Shown: in pieces, positions 1 to 5,037 of the stretch
Layout: each line of letters begins with the position of its first letter
How positions within the stretch are numbered: position 1 is the first letter of the stretch
Assembly (NCBI GenBank): GCA_934755305.1
Contig: CAKVLD010000132.1
Coordinates: 1 to 5,037, forward strand
Origin: an uncultured Clostridium sp.
GTDB taxonomy: Bacteria; Bacillota; Clostridia; Clostridiales; Clostridiaceae
Reading direction: 5' to 3'
Length of the DNA stretch: 5,037 nucleotides
Translations under genes and position numbers: made by a program
Notes under the pieces: model-generated
Seen by the model: only the letters and a program-made list of their open reading frames with translations
The model's database searches: none
Told to the model about the DNA's origin: nothing

Positions 1-759
1 TGGTAATCCCACCGGTATAAGGGGTTGCCCCATAACTGTCCCGTAGCAGAAAATGCATCTGGTGGACATCCTGCAACATGAGTAAGATTTAACTCTTCAT
101 CAATCATAAAGAACTTAGGATTTACCCATGTATCTGCACTATCTGCAGCTACATATATTGGAATATCTCCAATTATCTCAATCCCCTTACTGTTAGCATA
201 CTCTTTCAAGCTAGTCCATTGTTTTTCAAATAAGTACTGCATAAATATGTAGAAATAGATTTCATCTTTAAGAAGTTCTGTATATTTTGCTATAGCTTCA
301 GGTTTTCTGAACTTAATATCTATAGGCCATTCACTCCAAGAAGCACCATTAAAGTGATCTTTCAAAGACATAAATAATGCATAATCAATTATCCATTCTT
401 TGTTATCATTTTTGAATTCCTCAATATTTTTTTCATATCTAATTTTTCCATTAATATAAGCTTCTTTTAAAATCTTATATCTGTTTACATACATTTTTCC
501 ATAGTTTATATCGTTTACATCGTAGCCATAATCATATTTTTCTATCTAAATCTATAAAATATGGATTCCCCGCAAAAATAGAAAATGATTGATATGGCGA
601 ATCACCGTAACTAGTAGGTCCTACAGGAAGTATCTGCCAATAACTTTGTTTTGACTTTTCTAAAAAATCCACAAACTTATATGCTTCTTTTCCAAAAGTT
701 CCTATTCCATAGTTAGATGGTAACGAAAATATGGGTAAAAGCACTCCACTCTTTCTCAT
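1..759 (-). pseudogene. malQ: 4-alpha-glucanotransferase (amylomaltase, GH77), frameshifted and partial
   Basis: MalQ is a cytoplasmic enzyme that transfers alpha-1,4-glucan segments between maltodextrins. The first part (759-532, 75 codons) starts at ATG 759-757 behind AGAGGT (772-767) and carries the family motifs GPTSYGDSPYQSFS (residues 47-60) and FAGNPYFIDLD (62-72). It then reads R-K-I and stops at TGA 534-532. A second open frame, offset by one base, runs without a stop from 539 to the left edge (179 codons) and continues MalQ: YDYGYDVNDINYGKMYVNRYK directly after the break, GDIPIYVA at 170-147, CPPDAF near 68-51 and GQLWGNP at 41-21. MalQ relatives usually have about 15 residues (an LLIEEGLL-like helix) between FIDLD and this YDYG segment; only two are left here. 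The picture is an out-of-frame deletion of about 38 nt. The catalytic Asp and Glu would lie beyond the left edge. Family identity is firm. Loss of function is an inference, and an assembly error is possible. Confidence 0.85.
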
Positions 760-766
760 AGTTACA

Positions 767-772
767 ACCTCT
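767..772 (-). promoter_or_regulatory. Ribosome binding site of malQ
   Basis: On the minus strand this reads AGAGGT, seven nt before the ATG at 759-757. It supports that start codon, which also gives the usual MalQ N-terminus MRKSGVLLP. Confidence 0.75.
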
Positions 773-811
773 TTTTTTGTATTTATTTTTTGCTTATTAC
801 TACTAAAACTT

Positions 812-849
812 TTACAGAAATTTGTTACTTATTGTTACATTCTCTGTAA
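812..849. promoter_or_regulatory. Possible operator: inverted repeat enclosing two TTGTTAC direct repeats
   Basis: TTACAGA (812-818) and TCTGTAA (843-849) form a perfect 7-bp inverted repeat with 24 nt between the arms. Inside are two copies of TTGTTAC (822-828 and 832-838) exactly 10 bp apart, about one helical turn. The right arm covers the predicted malQ transcription start (about 848), and the rest lies in the malQ leader. This is a plausible place for a repressor to block malQ. The regulator is unknown; a LacI-type MalR would fit the genes, but the motif alone does not identify it. Confidence 0.35.
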
Positions 850-854
850 TTAAA

Positions 855-883
855 AGTATATCACCCATATTTTTTCTAGTCAA
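855..883 (-). promoter_or_regulatory. sigma-A-type promoter for malQ
   Basis: On the minus strand: -35 TTGACT (883-878), a 17-nt spacer, and -10 TATACT (860-855) preceded by TGA, an extended -10. Both hexamers match consensus at 5 of 6 positions. The predicted start near 848 gives a leader of about 88 nt before the malQ ATG. Confidence 0.7.
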
Positions 884-1060
884 TAAATTAGGTCTGTTTA
901 AAACTTGTTAATATTCAGGTGTAAAAATACACTTAAAATTCTATTCTTTTTGTTTTCTTTCGCATTTTATACCAATATTTTTTCAAAATTCTTATTAAAT
1001 CATGTATTTTCCTCAATTTAATAACAGCATATTCTTATAAAAAAATTTCACACATTATTT

Positions 1061-1074
1061 TGTAAACATATACA
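1061..1074. promoter_or_regulatory. cre-like site (candidate CcpA operator)
   Basis: TGTAAACATATACA, together with the T before it, fits the degenerate cre consensus WTGNAANCGNWNNCW at every fixed position except the central G. It ends one base before the -35 hexamer of the downstream glucosidase promoter. Carbon catabolite control by CcpA is usual for starch and maltodextrin genes in Firmicutes. In DNA this AT-rich a single near-match is weak evidence. Confidence 0.3.
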
Positions 1075-1075
1075 C

Positions 1076-1104
1076 TTGACTGTTATTTTTCATTTTGTTA
1101 CACT
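1076..1104 (+). promoter_or_regulatory. sigma-A-type promoter for the amylo-alpha-1,6-glucosidase gene
   Basis: -35 TTGACT (1076-1081), a 17-nt spacer and -10 TACACT (1099-1104) preceded by TGT, an extended -10. The predicted start near 1111 gives a short leader of about 34 nt. A copy of TTGTTAC (1095-1101) overlaps the -10, the same heptamer found twice near the malQ start. The layout mirrors the divergent malQ promoter. The stretch 884-1060 between the two promoters shows no gene and only a small GTGTA-AAAA-TACAC palindrome at 919-932. Confidence 0.65.
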
Positions 1105-1144
1105 CAATTCACTTAATTAATAATGCAAAAGAGGTGTTAAAAAC

Positions 1145-3106
1145 ATGAGATTTAGATATGGAAAAAATGACTTTAAAAACTTAAAAAGAGGACAAGAATA
1201 TTGCTACTTATTAACAAATGGTTTAGGTGGTTTCTCAAGCACAACAATAATTAACTCCTTAACTCGAAATGATCATTCTTTTTTTATGGCTTGTACAAAA
1301 GCTCCTAATAATCGTAAAAATATAATTAGCAAGGTTTCTGAAATACTTCATATAGGAAATAAAAAAATAGACTTAAGCTCTCAGGAGTATGTATCTTATA
1401 CTAAAAATAAAGAAGGATATAAACATCTTATTTCTTTTACACAAGAATATTTACCAGAATGGACATATTTCTATGATGGTGTAAAAATTAAAAAGACAAT
1501 TGTTTATGAACATGGTAAAAATACTATTGGAATTAAATATACAATAGATAATAACAACACTATTAACGCTAGATTAGAAGTAAAGCCTGTCTTTGTTTTT
1601 GCTAAAAGAGGTGAAATATTATCCTCTCCTCATAAATATGTAGTTTCTAAAGATTCTATAAGTGCTAATGATATAACTTTAAATATCTATTCTAATTATA
1701 ATGAAAAGTTAGAAAGTGATATTAATTTTGAAAATGATTACTACTTTGACTATGATGCTGTAGATGGAAGAAATTCTGTTGGTTCTGGCACAACATTCAT
1801 ATCCTATTTCTATGATATAAATACAAAATCAACAAATAATTTTCAACTTATTTTTACATTAGAAAATGAATTACCTAAAGATATAGATACATTAATATTA
1901 GAAGAAATATCTCGTCAAAAATCTTTAATAAAACAAGCTGATTTTTCTAGTGATTTAGCTAATACTCTTGTTAGAGCTAGTGATCAATTCTTAAGTCACA
2001 GAGAATCTACTAATGGTTTAACTATCCTTGCAGGTTATCCTTGGTTTGAAGATTGGGGTAGGGATACTATGTTTTCTGTTTTAGGTAGTTGTATAAGTAC
2101 AAATAGATTTAATGAAGCTAAAAATATATTTAGAACATTTATTAAATATATTCATAAAGGGCTAATGCCAAATATCTTTCCTGAAGGAGGTATTGAACCT
2201 TTATATAATACTGTTGATGCTTCTCTTTTATATATTTATGCTATTTATGAATATTATAAAGCTAGTTTAGATATTGAATTTATAAAAGATGAATGCTATA
2301 AGTCTATTCAAGATATTATAAGCTGGTATAAAAAAGGAACAGACTTTAATATCTATATGGATGATGATTACTTAATACATGCAGGACAAGGATTTGATCA
2401 AGTAACATGGATGGATGTAAGATTTGGTGAAATTCTACCTACTGCTAGACATGGTAAACCTGTTGAAATAAATGCTTATTGGTATAATGCTTTAAAAGTA
2501 GCTTCTTATTTTGGAGAAAAGTTTGGCATTGATACATCTGAATATGAAATTTTAAGTAATAATGTTAAAAAATCATTTAACGAGAATTTCTGGAACGATA
2601 AAGAAAACTGCCTTAAAGATGTAGTGTCAGGAAATGACTACGATTATCAAGTAAGATGTAATCAAATTTGGGCAGTTATGGTTCCATTTTCTCCTTTAGA
2701 TAATGAAAAAGGTAAACTTGTCGTGGACAAGGTATATAATGAATTATATACACCTTATGGACTTAGAACATTAAGTAAATATGATGAAGAATTTGTACCT
2801 GAATATGGTGGAAGTCACTTTAAAAGAGATATGTCTTATCATCAAGGAACAGTTTGGCCTTTCCCACTAGGAGCTTATTACCTAGCTTATTTAAAGGTAC
2901 ATAATTATTCTAAAGAAGCCATATTAAAAGTTACTGATGAACTTAGCTATTTTGAAGAATGTCTAAGAGAAGGTTGTGTTGGACAAATAGCTGAAATTTA
3001 TGACGGTCTTTACCCAAATGAATCAAGAGGATGCTTTGCACAAGCTTGGAGTGTTTCTGAAATATTAAGAGTTTTCCATGCTATAAAATTAAATACGCAG
3101 AAATAA
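1145..3106 (+). CDS. Amylo-alpha-1,6-glucosidase, glycogen debranching enzyme type (GH133)
   Basis: Complete cytoplasmic enzyme of 653 residues, expected to hydrolyse single alpha-1,6-linked glucose branches left on glycogen or limit dextrins. The start is supported by AGAGGTG (1130-1136), eight nt upstream. Residues about 18-240 form the GDE N-terminal beta domain, opening with the typical LLTNGLGGFSS (22-32). Residues about 265-645 form the GDE_C (alpha/alpha)6 catalytic domain, with GYPWFEDWGRDTM (297-309), NTVDASL (355-361), TWMD (421-424), GKPVEINAYWYNAL (437-450), TPYGLRTL (536-543), YHQGTVWPF (565-573), IAEIYDG (615-621) and FAQAWSVSEILR (631-642). The acidic residues in these motifs are the likely catalytic candidates; I do not assign them individually. 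No 4-alpha-glucanotransferase domain is fused, unlike eukaryotic debranching enzyme, so the divergent malQ would normally supply that step. No signal peptide. The gene looks intact and is probably transcribed alone, given its own promoter and the hairpin at its end. Confidence 0.93.
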   Translation: MRFRYGKNDFKNLKRGQEYCYLLTNGLGGFSSTTIINSLTRNDHSFFMACTKAPNNRKNIISKVSEILHIGNKKIDLSSQEYVSYTKNKEGYKHLISFTQEYLPEWTYFYDGVKIKKTIVYEHGKNTIGIKYTIDNNNTINARLEVKPVFVFAKRGEILSSPHKYVVSKDSISANDITLNIYSNYNEKLESDINFENDYYFDYDAVDGRNSVGSGTTFISYFYDINTKSTNNFQLIFTLENELPKDIDTLILEEISRQKSLIKQADFSSDLANTLVRASDQFLSHRESTNGLTILAGYPWFEDWGRDTMFSVLGSCISTNRFNEAKNIFRTFIKYIHKGLMPNIFPEGGIEPLYNTVDASLLYIYAIYEYYKASLDIEFIKDECYKSIQDIISWYKKGTDFNIYMDDDYLIHAGQGFDQVTWMDVRFGEILPTARHGKPVEINAYWYNALKVASYFGEKFGIDTSEYEILSNNVKKSFNENFWNDKENCLKDVVSGNDYDYQVRCNQIWAVMVPFSPLDNEKGKLVVDKVYNELYTPYGLRTLSKYDEEFVPEYGGSHFKRDMSYHQGTVWPFPLGAYYLAYLKVHNYSKEAILKVTDELSYFEECLREGCVGQIAEIYDGLYPNESRGCFAQAWSVSEILRVFHAIKLNTQK

Positions 3107-3155
3107 GTAAGAGGTAAAGCTAATTAAGCATTAGCTTTACCTCTTACTTATTTCT
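3099..3155 (+). terminator. Long perfect hairpin at the end of the glucosidase gene, probable terminator
   Basis: Arms 3099-3124 and 3130-3155 are perfectly complementary over 26 bp around a 5-nt loop (TAAGC). The core GAGGTAAAGC / GCTTTACCTC is the more GC-rich part. The base is A-rich on the left and T-rich on the right, so the U-rich tail is built into the stem, as in bidirectional clostridial terminators. There is no separate T run after the stem. The stop codon TAA (3104-3106) lies inside the left arm. Confidence 0.75.
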
Positions 3156-3370
3156 ACTTAGTTATTACCCATTTAATGGACATATAATTTTCCTATCTTT
3201 AATCTAGCACTTGTTAAAATTTCACTTACAACTAAACTATCCTGTAACAGAATATTATTTAAACAGGTTTAATACTAATTCTGAATTTTTTTAAATTTAA
3301 TTAATATGCTAATCAAGATTACCCAAGTTTTGTATCTTAAATCAATCAATATAGTTTAATTATATGGAAT
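3156..3370. other. Intergenic region without a recognisable gene
   Basis: This AT-rich stretch separates the hairpin from the promoter of the LRR gene. I see no credible ORF. It contains a weak 5-bp inverted repeat (CCTGT 3241-3245 / ACAGG 3263-3267) and a weak promoter-like pair (TTGTTA 3211-3216, TAAACT 3233-3238), neither of which I would rely on. Confidence 0.5.
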
Positions 3371-3371
3371 A

Positions 3372-3403
3372 TTGTTCAATTTTATATAAATATTGTTTAT
3401 AAT
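3372..3403 (+). promoter_or_regulatory. Probable promoter of the LRR protein gene
   Basis: A perfect TATAAT lies at 3398-3403. The -35 is poor: TTCAAT (3375-3380) at 17 nt or TTGTTC (3372-3377) at 20 nt, each a 3 of 6 match. Transcription would begin near 3410 and give a leader of about 100 nt. A weak -35 beside an ideal -10 may mean that an activator helps. In AT-rich DNA a chance TATAAT is also possible. Confidence 0.5.
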
Positions 3404-3426
3404 ATATATTTAATAAGACCTATCTC

Positions 3427-3438
3427 AAGGAGGTGATT
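3427..3438 (+). promoter_or_regulatory. Stand-alone Shine-Dalgarno sequence in the 5' leader (STAB-SD-like)
   Basis: AAGGAGGTGATT is complementary to the 3' end of 16S rRNA over about 11 nt, far stronger than the real ribosome binding site of the gene. It sits 76 nt before the ATG at 3510 and about 17 nt after the predicted transcription start. No ATG or GTG follows at a useful distance; the TTG at 3437 is only 3 nt from GGAGG. The arrangement resembles the STAB-SD of Bacillus thuringiensis cryIIIA, where a 30S subunit bound near the 5' end protects the mRNA from decay. The sequence is plain; the role is inferred. Confidence 0.45.
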
Positions 3439-3494
3439 GAAGTTTTTTTACTATTTATTCACTAACAGATATTATTTAAATAAGATCAAAGAAA

Positions 3495-3502
3495 AAGGGG
3501 AG
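3495..3502 (+). promoter_or_regulatory. Ribosome binding site of the LRR protein gene
   Basis: AAGGGGAG lies seven nt before ATG 3510-3512. It decides the start, which is followed at once by a lysine-rich signal peptide. Confidence 0.75.
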
Positions 3503-3509
3503 AATTTCA

Positions 3510-5037
3510 ATGAAAAAAAAGAAAAGTTTTTTAGCAATATTTTTAGCTATACTGTTATTTTTACCTATGATAAATACTAATAATGTTTTTGCTGCTAGTT
3601 ATAATAACATATTCACTGATTCTAATTTAAAAGAAACTATATTAGCTACTCTTGGCAAAGGTTCAGATTATAATTTAACTAAAGAAGATTTAGATTCTAT
3701 TATAACTTTAAAAGCATCTAACAAGAATATTACATCCTTAGAAGGATTAGAAGCCTTAAGCAACTTATCTATTGTCTTTTTGAATGATAACAACATAAGT
3801 GATTTAACACCTTTAAGGGATTTAAAAAAGCTAAAACAATTAAACATCAGAAATAATAAAGTAAGTAATTTAACTCCATTAAAAAACTTAACTACTCTTG
3901 ATAATCTTTCTGTTGCTAATAACAATATAAATGATTTAACACCTTTAAGCAGATTAACAAACTTAACATATTTGAATTTATACGGAAATAAAGTAAGCTC
4001 CTTAAACGCATTAAGTGGCCTAGTTAACTTACAAACTTTAAATTTGAACTTTAATAACATATCAGATATACTTCCTATTGCTAAACTAAAAAAGATTACT
4101 TCTTTAGAAATAGCAAATCAGAATATTGAACTAACAGAAGAACAAACCTCTAGTTCTTTTGCATTAAAAAACCCATTAAAAAATATAGAAGGTAATCCAG
4201 AAAGCAATTTTGTGGAGATAAACAATTCAGGCAAGTATAACCCAAATAATAATACTATAGAATGGTCAAATATAGAGAATGATTTAACACTTAAAGTATC
4301 TTTCCAAGACACTATTTCACTTGGAAGTGTACAAGCTAAATTTAGTGGAACTATTACAAAAAAAGTTATATATTCAGGAGAAGGAATTCTTTTCTCAGAT
4401 ATTAACTTAAAAAAAGAGATACTAGATATTTTAGATAAACCCTCTTATTATCCATTAGAAGAAAGTGATTTAGATAATATTACAACCATTAACTTAGATT
4501 CTAAAAATATATCTACACTTAATGGTCTTGAATATTGTAAGAACTTAACTTCACTATCTTTATCAAATAATAATTTAGAAGACTTAACCCCTTTAAGTAA
4601 TTTAATTAACTTAAAGACTTTAGTTTTAAAAAATAATAATTTATGCGATTTAACACCATTAAAAAACTTAACTAACTTAACTTTTTTAAATATTTATAAT
4701 AATAAAATAACTGATTTATCTCCATTAAGTACTCTTACTAAACTGAATACATTAACTGTTGCCCACAATAATGTAAACAACATAAAACCTTTATCCAACT
4801 TAGTCAACTTAACTTATTTAAATTTATATAGTAATAGCATAGAAGACATATATCCTATAAGCTCATTAACTAAGTTAACTTACTTAGATCTAAGTAATAA
4901 TAGGATTTTTAATTTAAAACCTCTATCTACCTTAGCTACTTTAGTTAATTTAAATTTACAGAATCAATACATTGTATTAGATACAGAAGAAAGTTATAGA
5001 ATATTTAACTTAAAAAATCCATTAATAAGTATAGATG
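3510..5037 (+). CDS. Secreted internalin-like leucine-rich-repeat protein, 3' end outside the window
   Basis: The frame is open for 509 codons and runs off the right edge. Residues 1-28 are a classic signal peptide: MKKKK, then a hydrophobic core, with cleavage likely after VFA (28) or A29. The mature part has two tandem modules. Module 1 has a cap helix region (31-63), six 22-residue LRRs (64-195) of internalin type (L..L.L..N.I.DL.PL..L..), then a segment starting NQNIEL with KNPLKN, GKYNPNNNTIEW and FSGTIT (about 203-283), which matches the LRR-adjacent Ig-like domain known from Listeria internalins. Module 2 repeats this: cap (291-323), seven LRRs (324-477), and the start of a second LRR-adjacent domain (NQYIVL at 485-490, LKNPLISID at 501-509). 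Proteins of this class bind proteins or glycans at the cell surface. How it is anchored (LPXTG, choline- or wall-binding repeats, SLH) lies beyond the window. Its partner cannot be told from sequence, and no functional link to the neighbouring glucan genes is visible. Confidence 0.88.
   Translation, partial: MKKKKSFLAIFLAILLFLPMINTNNVFAASYNNIFTDSNLKETILATLGKGSDYNLTKEDLDSIITLKASNKNITSLEGLEALSNLSIVFLNDNNISDLTPLRDLKKLKQLNIRNNKVSNLTPLKNLTTLDNLSVANNNINDLTPLSRLTNLTYLNLYGNKVSSLNALSGLVNLQTLNLNFNNISDILPIAKLKKITSLEIANQNIELTEEQTSSSFALKNPLKNIEGNPESNFVEINNSGKYNPNNNTIEWSNIENDLTLKVSFQDTISLGSVQAKFSGTITKKVIYSGEGILFSDINLKKEILDILDKPSYYPLEESDLDNITTINLDSKNISTLNGLEYCKNLTSLSLSNNNLEDLTPLSNLINLKTLVLKNNNLCDLTPLKNLTNLTFLNIYNNKITDLSPLSTLTKLNTLTVAHNNVNNIKPLSNLVNLTYLNLYSNSIEDIYPISSLTKLTYLDLSNNRIFNLKPLSTLATLVNLNLQNQYIVLDTEESYRIFNLKNPLISID
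3600..4379 (+). repeat. Internal module 1 of the LRR gene (260 codons)
   Basis: First copy of a duplicated cap + LRR + LRR-adjacent module, residues 31-290. Its start (NIFTDSNLK, 33-41) aligns with ILFSDINLK (293-301) at an offset of exactly 260 residues. The six LRRs inside are themselves 66-nt repeats with recurring DNA such as GATTTAACACCTTTAAG (3801-3817 and 3932-3948). Confidence 0.75.
4380..5037 (+). repeat. Internal module 2 of the LRR gene, incomplete at the window end
   Basis: Second copy of the module, from residue 291. The 18-mer starting CCATTAAAAAAC at 4656 is identical to the one at 3876, a 780-nt offset. From the LRR at 412-433 on, the offset to module 1 becomes 282 residues, so module 2 has one additional 22-residue LRR, best placed at 390-411. 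The LRR-adjacent domain of this copy is cut by the window edge. Confidence 0.7.

Noticed and set aside
528..548. Programmed or transcriptional frameshift at the A5 run to produce a full MalQ
   Set aside because: The run is short, no classical slippery heptamer or downstream structure was seen, and slippage would still leave the product without about 15 conserved residues.
919..932. GTGTA-AAAA-TACAC palindrome between the divergent promoters as an operator or terminator
   Set aside because: The 5-bp arms are too short to separate from chance in AT-rich DNA, and it lies more than 30 bp upstream of the malQ -35 and over 140 bp from the other promoter.
3241..3267. CCTGT / ACAGG inverted repeat as a riboswitch or terminator stem
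   Set aside because: It has only 5 bp with a 17-nt loop, no U run, and lies upstream of the predicted promoter; no conserved riboswitch core was recognised.
3322..3336. CCCAAGTTTTGTATC as a VirR box
   Set aside because: It matches about 8 of 11 fixed positions of the C. perfringens VirR consensus, but no second box lies at the required spacing; the next AGTT is 27 bp on and the rest does not fit.
3437..3580. Leader peptide starting at TTG 3437 behind the strong Shine-Dalgarno sequence, overlapping the LRR gene start
   Set aside because: The frame is open for about 48 codons, but the TTG is only 3 nt from GGAGG, too close for normal initiation. The peptide is just an out-of-frame reading of the leader and signal-peptide codons.
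3668..4060. Open reading frame of 130 codons on the minus strand
   Set aside because: It lies inside the LRR gene, opposite its regular 66-nt repeats. Its protein is a low-complexity Phe/Lys/Leu sequence with no family features and no ribosome binding site that I can support. It is a shadow of the repeat codon pattern.
4118..4312. Open reading frame of 64 codons on the minus strand
   Set aside because: It is opposite the LRR-adjacent domain coding sequence, with no recognisable protein features. The plus-strand frame is clearly the coding one.

Overview
The window looks like a chromosomal piece of a low-GC Clostridium (sensu stricto). The DNA is strongly AT-rich, Leu is mostly TTA and Asn mostly AAT, ribosome binding sites are of the AGAGGTG or AGGGGAG type, and the proteins read as typical clostridial starch/glycogen enzymes. 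The genus is an inference from sequence style and protein recognition, with no database search behind it.

Left part (1-759, minus strand): the N-terminal half of malQ, a 4-alpha-glucanotransferase, running off the left edge. The gene is broken. After the conserved FIDLD motif the frame stops at 532-534, while the rest of the protein continues without stops in the next frame. About 15 residues that the family normally has at this point are absent, so I read it as a small out-of-frame deletion (about 38 nt) that makes malQ a pseudogene in this sequence.

Middle left (760-1144): a divergent regulatory region. Each side has a well-formed sigma-A-type promoter of the same design (TTGACT, 17-nt spacer, extended -10). 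It also holds three copies of TTGTTAC, an inverted repeat at the predicted malQ transcription start, and a cre-like site beside the -35 of the right-hand gene.

Centre (1145-3106, plus strand): a complete 653-residue amylo-alpha-1,6-glucosidase (glycogen debranching type, GH133). MalQ and this enzyme would normally work together on branched glucans or limit dextrins: MalQ moves maltosyl/maltooligosyl units and the glucosidase removes the remaining alpha-1,6-linked glucose. Here the glucosidase is intact and its partner is not. A perfect 26-bp hairpin overlaps its stop codon.

Right part (3156-5037): an intergenic region with a promoter and a long 5' leader, then an incomplete gene (3510 to the window end) for a secreted internalin-like leucine-rich-repeat protein. 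It has a signal peptide and two tandem modules, each with an N-terminal cap, 22-residue LRRs and an LRR-adjacent Ig-like domain. The leader carries an almost ideal Shine-Dalgarno sequence more than 70 nt upstream of the real start, which resembles a 5' mRNA-stabilising (STAB-SD) element. I see no sign of a link between this gene and the glucan genes.

I found no tRNA, rRNA, CRISPR array, insertion sequence or phage gene. Nothing here amounts to a clear new system; the STAB-SD-like leader and the broken malQ are the most interesting points.
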